Assembly (NCBI RefSeq): GCF_027579695.1
Contig: NC_083571.1
Coordinates: 84,829,888 to 84,893,887 of the forward strand
Source of the DNA: Neoarius graeffei
Taxonomy: Eukaryota > Chordata > Actinopteri > Siluriformes > Ariidae
Direction of reading: 5' to 3'
Length of the DNA: 64,000 nucleotides
This document shows positions 1 through 10,274 of the stretch, piece by piece. The position numbers and the translations under genes were made by a program. Positions within the stretch are counted from its first letter, which is position 1. Each line of letters starts with the position of its first letter. The notes below the pieces were generated by a model. The model was given only the letters and a program-made list of their open reading frames with translations. It was not told the DNA's origin and searched no databases.

Positions 1-304
1 CCACATTAGCCTGCCATCTGCAGCATTATACTATTTATAGCCTACTCCAAGTAAGAAAATATCCCTTTGTCTCATGTCCACAATGATCGCACAGGATCCC
101 TCAGGATTCTTGACTTGTCAATTGCAAGCAAAGGTAAAAATGTTTACCTCCAATCTTCTCCTTTTTGCCTGAGCATTGCTGCTCCATTTCTTCTTTGACT
201 GCTTGATTTTGTTTCACGCGCACAATCCACTCTCTCCGCCTCGTTTCCTGTTTCGGAAAAAGCCAACCCGCTCGCTCCGCCTCGTCTCCTCTCTCAGGAA
301 AAGC

Positions 305-364
305 TTAAAAACTACTTCCTGAACCAGTCCCGTTGTTACAGTTCACTGCACAACAACGAGGCAT
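305..364 (-). pseudogene. THAP-domain N-terminal remnant
   Basis: On the - strand from 364: MPRCCAVNCNNGTGSGSSF then a stop. The spacing of the first two zinc ligands (CAVNC) and the Met-Pro start fit a THAP first exon; the SF-x-RFP continuation is lost. Likely a DNA-transposon fragment in a PRRC2C intron. Confidence 0.4.
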
Positions 365-707
365 GGTTTTTCTTTGGAAATTCCCGAACGCACGTCTGCA
401 CTCAAGCCGAACGGCAATGCAAGTAAACGGAAGTGGACTCAACTCAAGCGGTTTGTTTGTCTTGAATGACGTCACACGCCGAGTGGTCATGAAAATCGCT
501 GAACAGAAATTCGCCGTGATCCTCAGTAACTTATGTTAATTATTACTTATTAACAATACTTCTTGGGACCGGAAGAAAATTACAGAGGAGTTTTTTTTTT
601 TTTTTAATATATAAAGTTTCAAATGTGCATAAATTGAAAACTGTTGCCTATGATCTTTTAATATCATTTTCAAAGTATCATGCTGATTTTGTGTACATTA
701 CTTTCAG

Positions 708-793
708 TTGGGCCTATCAGCCCTCCTCAGCCACCTTCAGTCAGTGCCTGGAATAAACCTCTTACCTCTTTTGCTGGGACCGTAACCTCTGAA
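708..793 (+). CDS. prrc2c: prrc2c exon (first in window)
   Basis: Starts after a ttactttcag acceptor with two bases of a split codon and ends TCTGAA before gtgagt. It encodes GPISPPQPPSVSAWNKPL and onward. The upstream exon is outside the window or was not recognised in bases 1-700. Confidence 0.85.
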
Positions 794-3700
794 GTGAGTG
801 TGATTTATCAGATTTGTATTACAGTACTTTGGGTTTCACTGCTTTGTTTGTTGTTTACAAGAAATGCAGGCATTTAGTTCTGATTTTAGATGACATCGAC
901 AAGCAGTCTATGTAAGTGTTTTATATTTTTAGGGTGTGAAGGGAGCAACAGACAGCGGAGTTGAACTTGGCATGGAACGTATCCAGTTTGGTGCTCCCTC
1001 TTCAGGAGGTAGTACAGACAGCGATGGAGTCCCAGCTATGCTGGAAAAAACATCAGATAATAAATTACCTGAACCCAAAGAACAGAGACAGAAACAACCC
1101 CGTGCTGGACCCATCAAACCTCAAAAGGTAAGTTTTGCTGTTACAGGATCCGGGCCTTACTCTGCTTTGAAGTTGGCAATAATTGTTTTCCCCCTTTACT
1201 CCATGACAACCAAATTGCTATGTATTATTTACAATAAAAATAAAATGTTCTGTTTGCAAATAAGCTGTTTTGGCATGTACACAACGTTAAACTGACTTGA
1301 TAGTTCATTGCAGTCTATTATTGCTCCAGGCAAACTGTCCCAAGATGCTTAGCCTCAATCCCTTTAATTTTGTCCCAGTATTTTTGAAGCAATTAATCAT
1401 GACAGTCTTGTTCTCTGCTTTGTTGGGAGCAAATATCTGATTGGAACCAAAATTTTAGGTAGTTTCACACCTGAGGAAAAAATTGGCACCTAAAGCATCC
1501 CCTTATGTTTCTTTGTGTCATTTGGTAGTGGTCAAAATGCTTTGCTTCTCAAATGCATAAAGTTAAACTCTGCTCATTTTTTCCCTTCAGCTGCCTGACA
1601 TTGCTGCTCCTGAACAGAAGGAGTACAAGCCTGGCCCAATCGGTAAGGAACGCTCATTGAAGAACCGCAAGGCCAAAGATAGCCGACAGTCAGAAGGAGA
1701 TGGATTGGAGAAGGGTGGTCCTGGTGGCAGCAGGGACAGAGACTCCAGCTCTCCTGCTCAAGACAAAGTTCCTGAACTTGGAGGAGATATTGAAGGCATG
1801 ATCACAGTCCCTTCAGCTGAATATTCAAACAGTTCCAAGGTATGGGGCTAATGGAAATCTCAGAAGTACAGTATAGCATTTGGTTATTTCTTAGTCTTTT
1901 TCAATAGTATTCACCACATGGAACATTGCACTAACTGCATGTTAGACATTTAAAACTCTTGCAGTCACAGTTTGAACACTTTGAAGCAAGTGTAGTCATG
2001 CATGATGAGTTGTTGTAATGGTGCTGTGTTATAGGAATCTGTGACTGACTACACTACCCCATCCTCCTCACTGGCTGACACTGTCTCTACTGGAGGAAGC
2101 AAGATGGAGGAGAGCCTGGTTGCTAATGTAAGCCACAGTTGCAGTTAACATATCTAATTCACTCAAGTTTATTACTTGTATATTGCATGTTACATGCATA
2201 TGATCAATGCACTTAAAATATCAAACATAAATAAAGGAATATAAATTAAATGATATCCTAAAGATATGAAAACCTTAAAATGTTACTAAACTCCAGAAAA
2301 TTTTACACTATATGAGTGATTCCACGCTTATGGGTACTGAAATGGGGACATTAACTTATTCACCTAAAACCATTTCTTTTTTTAAAATCAGGTCACAAAA
2401 CATGTAATCTTTAATGAATGATATGTTAAAAGATATAACTTTAATTTTCTGAGATGTAATAAAAACATATTTATATGCCAAAGTCAAGCCTATGAGTTCC
2501 AAAATGATGTCTGTTACATTACTTCTGTTACGATTGTCCATCTCGCGTCTGTTACAATTTAATTACAATCTAGCTATATACCATGTTAATCTTATTGAAA
2601 GAATGTGTATGTTTATTCTACTACACATGTTTATTAATTATATTTGCTAAAACATCACCTTTCTATGTTTCAAAAAGTAATTCTACATTGTTAAAATTGA
2701 GAATATATATGTCCGCAACACTTCTGTTGCGTTCTGACTTTGGCATATAAATGTTTTTATTACATCTCAGAAAATTAAAGTTATCTTTTAACATATCATT
2801 CATTAAAGATTACATGTTTTGTGACCTGATGGTAAAAAAAAGATATGGTTTTAGGTGAATTTTTAAAAATAAGTTCATGTCCCCATTTCAGTACCCATAA
2901 GCGTGGAATCACTCATATAAAAAAAAAAATTGTTCTTTGAGATTCAAAGATTTTTTTTTTTTTTTGGTCAATTCACTATATATCCAGGACATACAGGAGA
3001 ATCAAAATCCCATTTCTCCCTCACCTTACTTGTAAGAACATAAAGATTACCAAAAAAGTTCTATTAAGAAATTATAAATGAAATATGCATACATGTGCAC
3101 ACCTGTTTTTAAAAAAAAAAATCAATTATTAAAAGTTAAATGTGTTTTTTTTAAAATCTGCCTTTCAGATTTTTCAAGTTTAGGTCATAGTTTTCCTTAA
3201 CACCCAGTTATTTTTGTTTAGTGGACCGAAAGCTACTGAATTTGAATCACAGGCTTCCAATTTTATTCAGGGTATTTTTTGTTTTTTTTTTTAATTGAAC
3301 AATTAATGAATTTAGGGCCACGTGGCCTAAATTCTACGCTCTTCCCCCCCCCCTTGCTTAACCATTATCCAGTTCAAGATACTACGTCATGCATCACGTG
3401 GTGGGCTTTCCTTGTTCGTGCAAGGCATTGTGGGATACAAATTTGAAACAGGAGAGGAAAATGAGGGATGAGAGTGAAATGTGAAAGACCGACTACAGTA
3501 ACGGAAAGCAAGAAGAAAATGTTATGTTGCTAATGAAAGGAAACGCAGGACGAAACTAATAAATATTGGCAATCAGCTGTTCGTTTAGCAACAGAATGAT
3601 GTAACTGTCAGTGCACGGTCAAAGATAAACCTGTAGATGGCAGTAATGCAACACAAGATGCCAGCTGCCATAAAACCCAAAAGAAGACGCAGCAGGTAAA

Positions 3701-6700
3701 TCTGCACATGTGCACACTGGATTTCCTCTGTCTGCTTGACTGTGTGAAGCAAGTGATTTCATGCACATTATTTGCTAGGGAATCCCCTCAAATTAAATAA
3801 CTCTCCAGCCACAGAATGGCCTGTGTGGTGTTTTTTTTGTTTTTTTTTGTATATAAAGGTATTGCAGAAATAAACATCACAATGACCAAATATTCAGATG
3901 GAACTAAATTCCACTGATTTTAGGAACTTGAAAGGCCGTATAGCTTTCAGTAAAGATTTAAAACTAGATAAATTATCAGCATCTCTAGCTTTGGCAGCAT
4001 ATTCCAAAGCTTTGGCGCTGCAAATGTGACTGCCCTATTGCCTAAAGTATTTTTAGTTATGAATAGTAATAGTTTCAATAAAAGCTCATTATTGGATCTT
4101 AAATTATACTCGGGCACCTCTTTGATCTCAAGTTAAACTAGATATATAATTAGGGGCACAGCCCTTAATAGCCTTGAAAGTAATGACTAAAATTTTAAAA
4201 TTAATCCTTAATCTAACTGGCAGCCAGTGCAAGGAATGTAAAGTTGGTGTAATATGAGAATCTAGGAGCCATACAAATTGGCCTGACTGCTGCATTCTGA
4301 ACTCTGTTAATTTAAATAAGCTTCAGGCAGCCCATAAAGAAGGCTGTTACAATCTATTCTGCCCATAATCAGTGCATGAACTAAAATTTCTGCTGAATCT
4401 TTGAGACTTTCTAATACACGTCAAATTATGTAAATAATAGAATGTAGTACTACACGTTTTTGAAATATGGGTAGTAAGACTCATGTTCGTATCAATGTTC
4501 CGAAGTTCTTTGCAACATCTGTTGGAATTGCTATGAAATTTCCAGTGGACAAGTTGTCAACTTTGACTTTCACCAGTTGCTGTTTGTTTAGTTCTGGTTA
4601 TTAAGAATTCAGTTTTATCATCAATTTTAAGTTTTTCTGAGCGCATCCAATTATGAATGGTCTTAACACACAGTTCCATAGCAGAAAGAGCATCCTGCTG
4701 TTCCATATCAGAGTTAGGTTTAAATGACAGGTACAGTTGCATATCATCCACATGTGTGTACACGTCTGGAAGATGTCCTCGAAGCACCTCAAACAGCTCA
4801 CTTACATGTATTGTAAATAGGAGTGGTCCCAGACAGGAACCTTGTGCAATACCATACGGTAGCGAAGAACAGTCCCCACCAAGATGTGCATGCTGTGTCG
4901 TCTTTGTCCTAATTCTTCACTAACCTTTCCTCTGCCCATTTTTTTCTCCTCTTTGATTGATCTTGTTCTGTAAGTATCCTTACAGCTTTTTGCATATGAC
5001 ATGATCTTTTCTCTCTTTGTATATTCAGGTGTCACTGCCTCCCTCACTTCCTCTGCCCCGTAGAGAAACCCTACAGCAGAGCTCTAGTCTGAGCACAGTG
5101 TCTCCTGCGACAGTGGACCTCACACTGAAGGTGATGTTTGGTGCTTTTATATTGGAAATTACCTACTTGTACATTTCAAACAAGTATCATTTGGCCAAAT
5201 ACTTGTTTTGGGATCTTAATTTAAATGTGGCTTGCTTTGCTTTTGAAGACATAATATTTGGGACAGTGTTGGATGTCAGTGTTTGAGGAGTATTGTTCTT
5301 GCTCGCTCTCATTTCCTGTTTTTGAGATACTGTTAACAGGGTTCCCGTGGGTCTTGGAATTTCTGGAATATCATAGAATTTTAAAAAGTCTATTCCATAT
5401 ATGGAAAGTCAGGGGATTTGATCGTATTTTGTCATGTCATGGAATTTTGTTTGTAGCATGTTTAAATTTCAGTTGTCATTTTGGCAAAATGGGAATATTT
5501 TCCATGCAGCATTTCACTAAGTTTAAGCAATAAACTAATTTTTGTACAGAAAACATCTGAATTAATAAAAAGCTTGCAAATTGAGTTTAAAATACTGTGA
5601 CGGAGGGGTTTTTTTGGGTCCCGTCTCCCCCGCCAGCATAAAGGCGGCTTGTTTTTCTGTTCGATTATAGGTCATGTAAATTCAGCTTTTTAGTCAATGA
5701 AAGTCAAGGAACTTGACATTTGACTTGGAGTCGAAACCCTGTGTTAAAGGAACAGTCCACCGTACTTCCATAATGAAATGCTCTTATCTGAATTGAGACG
5801 AGCTGCTCCGTACCTCTCCGAGCTTTGCGCGACCTCCCAGGCAGTCAGACGCTCTGTCACTCCTGTTAGCAATGTAGCTAGGCTTAGTATGGCCAATGGT
5901 ATTTTTTGGGGCTGTAGTTAGATGCGACCAAACTCTTCCGCGTTTTTCCTGTTTACATAGGTTCATATGACCAGTGATATGAAACAAGCTCAGTTACACA
6001 AATTGAAACGTGGCGATTTTCTATGCTATGGAAAGTCCGCACTATAATGACAGGCGTACTAACACCTTCTGCGCGCTTCGGCAGCGCATTGATATCTGAG
6101 CTCCGTATCAATGCGCTGCCGAAGCGCGCAGAAGGTGTTAGTACGCCTGTCATTATAGTGCGGACTTTCCATAGCATAGAAAATCGCTACATTTCATTTT
6201 GTGTAACTGAACTTGTTTCATATCACTGGTCATATAAACCTATGTAAACAGGAAAAACGCGGAAGAGTTTGGTCGCATCTAACTACAGCCCCAAAAAATA
6301 CCATTGGCCATACTGAGCCTAGCTACATTGCTAACAGGAGTGACAGCGCGTCTGACTGACTGGGAGGTCGCGCAAAGCTCGGACAGGTACGGAGCAGCTC
6401 GTCTCAATTCAGATAAGAGCATATTTCATTATGGAAGTACGGTGGACTGTTCCTTTAAGGGCTGTGCAGTGTATATTTATTGTCCATTTTCTACATCCTG
6501 AAGCATCTGTTAAGCTTTTACCTGTTTTTGCCCCTCAACAGATGGAGTCAGCTCGTAAGGCGTGGGAGAATTCCCCGAGCCTGGTAGAAAAGAGCTCTCC
6601 TGTCACTTCTTCTGCTTCCCCCATTACTAGTGGAGGAGGTGCAGGCAGTGCCTCGTTCAGCTCCTTCTCCAGTGCCTCCATGCCTCAGATACCTGTTGCA

Positions 6701-9700
6701 TCAGTGACTCCTAGCACCTCATTGTCAGGTATGCTCTGAAAGTGCCCCTTGGCCTCAGAAACCCAGTAATTAAAATCCATATTCTGGTTAAAATCATGAA
6801 TTCTGACCCACTGCTCATTAAGCCATCATTTAATCTAGATTCAAATGATAACAGTAAGTCTTCTACAGGTTCATCCACTTACACCACGTCATCTTTGAGT
6901 ACCAAGACCACATCTGCATCAGACCCTCCCAATATCTGTAAGGTGAAACCACAGCAACTGCAGAGTTCAGGAATGTCCAACAACAACTTCTCCCAGCTTG
7001 GCTGTGTACCTTCTCTGTTACCACAGCAACAGCAGCAACAGACCCCACAGGTCTTCGTCTCCCAGTCTGCAGCAGGTAAACTGTTCATTTGGTATGGTTT
7101 TGCCTTCAAACTCATGTCTTGTTCTCCATTGTTCAAAATGTAAGTCCTCTTATTTGGTTGCAGCAGCAGCAAAATACTGGTCCTTGTGGTAGTTCTTTAT
7201 TCTTTCAGTTTCTCAGACTTTACAGTAGTGTTTTTGCTGATGTGTGCGCGCATATGCATGTGCAGGTTCTGCTGCACAAATCCCAGCCTTCTATATGGAC
7301 ACCAGCCATCTGTTTAGCACACCCCATCCTCGCCTGCCTCCTCCCTCTATAGCCCAGCAGCAAGGCTTTCAGCCTGGCCTCTCACAGGTACATCTTGCCC
7401 ACTTATTTTAGTATTTGTACATCCGAGTCCCTCTTGTAACTGCATGTGTTCAGTTATTAATAAATGTAAAAGAAAAGTGGGATTGCTTTGCAGTGTTACC
7501 ATTTTTTTTTCTTTCTCCAAAGCCTTACAAGCTTGTTCATTTTATAGATATATACACACACATTAGGTTTCTAATTGGTGACAGCTAGTGTATTTATCCT
7601 TGGGGTTTATTATTCTCTTAAAGATCTGATGACACGTTTTTGACATCTTTGGCGATGTTTTATAACATAAGTAATTCACAAAGGCGCCTATTTTACAAGT
7701 TATGATGATAAAACGCGGCTATTTGGGCAAATTTGACGGGGCTGCAGCACCCAGGAGACGAATGAGGAGGAGGGGCTATATGACGTCATCGAAAGAATCT
7801 TCCTCCTCACTTACCAGTTTGTTGTTGATGCGACAGGTGTTCAGTTTGTCATTTATTATTATTATTATTATACTTATATATAATTAGTTATTATGCCTTC
7901 GCATTGTGTTGCCGGCTTTTGCTCCAAAACCCACAAGGATGGGGTAAGTTTATTCAAGTTTCCCAGAGATCCCGAGCTGCATGCGAAGTGGGTGAAGCAA
8001 GTCAGGCGCACTCGTGACAAGTGGGAGCCCTCACCAACATCCGTCCTGTGCTCTGAACACTTCGATTTGGGTTGTTTTGACACCCTTCCCAGCTTAACAG
8101 AATCTCTTGGGTGTGCAGTTCAGCACAAACGTGTGTTACTACCATCAGCAGTGCCTACAGTATTCCGGAGGGGGTCTACTAGTAGCTATGCCGGATCCAG
8201 CAGTCGCCTGGATATTTTGCTTCATTCAAGGATAAAACTAAGAAGCCATAAACTAGAAGACGTGCCTGCCAATATTATCCTAAATGTATCACGGATTAGG
8301 CATAGTCGTAAGCTTATTATGTTAGCCGTTTGCATGCTCCATTAGGAACTATGTATTCAGTGTAGCATACGGCTTACATGATATAAGCAGTGTTTACACA
8401 TGCAAGACAACAATACACAATATTAAAATATTGATTCCATAACATTTTGAACAAATACGGGTTGACCTACCAATCCTTGTTATCCAACCTTGTGGTGTTC
8501 GTCAATGCTGGGCTGTCTGCCTGTCCGCTGCCCATCTCTGAGTCGGAGTCGCTGTCAGATTGGTGCACAGTAACAGGTTCAAACCTGTCCGGTTGGATGC
8601 ACCCGTGTTCGTCATCACTAGATTCTTCCGATCTATCCCACTCACAACACAATTCTAGACTCCCAGAAGAGGAAGAGCTAGCACTAGAGAGTTCACCGGC
8701 GTTTTCATGCGCCATTTCCATTGAGTAGAACAGCCAGTGAACCGCAGCGTGTTCTTCCGCTGACGTCACAGCATGGCCGCGAGCCACGGACCCAGTTTTC
8801 TTGCGCTGTGCAATTAAAAGTTGGATATTTGCGTAACAGCTTCTTTTCACGTAATTATAACAGAAATCTAACATGTTTGCCATGTTGTATAGTTTATTTA
8901 AGAAATTGCATAGAGTCATGTTCGTGTCATCAGATCTTTAAAGTTGTATGTACATAATAATTTAAAGTGCAAATATTTCTTTGCATATCCATTGTCTGCA
9001 TTTACAAGATTGCGTTCTGACTGTTGCGTGTGTGTTCCTGTAGCCTACAGCAGTGCAGCAGATTCCTATCCCAATCTACGCCCCTCTCCAGGGTCAGCCA
9101 CAGCACCAGGCTCAGCTCGGCCTCAGCACTGGCCCTCCTGTCTCTCAGCCCCAAGATCTCTTCAGCTCCTCCATGCAGCCCTACAGGTAACCCAAATATA
9201 TTTTTTGCTTTATTTGAACTGGATTTTAAGATTGAGTAACCAGCCTGATTTGTATTTTACATGTTAATCACTCCTTATGTTTGGTCTTTTCCAGGTCCCA
9301 ACAGGCATTCATGCAGAACAGCTTGTCCCAGCCATCTCCCATGATGCTATCGGGGACAACGCTGCACAGCTACCCTGGAGTGCAGCCCCCTGAGCTAGCT
9401 AAGCCCCAGTCCAGCCTGGCTTTCCAGCAAACCTCCAACACACAGCACATCCCCATACTGTTTGAACCACAGCTCAACCAGCCTTCTGGAATGGGTGGCT
9501 CCCAGCTAATCGATACACATCTACTGCAGGTGTGGATTAAATCATAGATTGAGATGTTGAATAATATTTCTAATTCAAGATTAAGAAAGTCAAGTGTGGA
9601 ATGCTGCTTTTTCATGTGTCGCAGCCTTTTGCTTTAACTTGCACTATGATTATTGCAGCGTCAGGGAATGAGTCAGCATTCAAATCTATACTCTGGACAA

Positions 9701-10243
9701 GTACAACAGCATACGCAGAACAGTTACTACAGCTCGACACAAAGCCCCAGCTCTGCACTACAACAGGTATCCACATAGCATGTTGTATTCTTGTGTGCAT
9801 GTGGCAGATAAGTTAGTCCTCTATGATGCAATTTGATGTTCATATATTGACACCATTTATTCATACTAGGTGACTGTCCCCATGCCTGGCTCTCAGCTGT
9901 CGTTGCCTAACTTTGGCTCTGGAGGGGGTCAGCCTCTGTTGGCCCTGCCCCAGTCTCTGCCTCCTACCCCACCCCAGGCTCAGCCACCCAACCTGAACCG
10001 CCAGCCCCCAAGCAGCCAGCCATACCGTGGCCTCATTGGCCAGAGTGCACACAACATGATGCAGCCTTCCAACAAGGTGCATGCACTTTTTTCTCATTCT
10101 AGGCTACATCTAAAAATAGCTTGTGATGTATAAAGTTAGACCTCTGCAAATGCTTTTTTTTTTTTTTTTTTAAAGTCTCAATTTGAAGCACGTTTATTTG
10201 CTAGGGAGCACTTTGGGTGATCATTTAGGATTAAAAACCCCCT

Positions 10244-10274
<31 letters not shown>

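Larger units (their letters stand above)
7622..8937. mobile_element. TTAA-flanked DNA transposon with THAP and P2X7-like ORFs
   Basis: The 15-base ends AGATCTGATGACACG (7622-7636) and its exact complement (8923-8937) are flanked by TTAA at 7618-7621 and 8938-8941. Inside lie a THAP-domain ORF on the + strand and an acidic, P2X7-like N-terminal exon on the - strand. No catalytic transposase domain is visible, so this is probably an internally deleted copy. TTAA plus THAP suggests Kolobok or a related superfamily (inference). It lies in the PRRC2C intron between the exons ending 7387 and starting 9044. Confidence 0.85.

Noticed and set aside
5953-6247. Paired 74-residue ORFs on both strands with nearly the same protein
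   Set aside because: An artefact of the perfect palindrome; there is no domain and no splice context.
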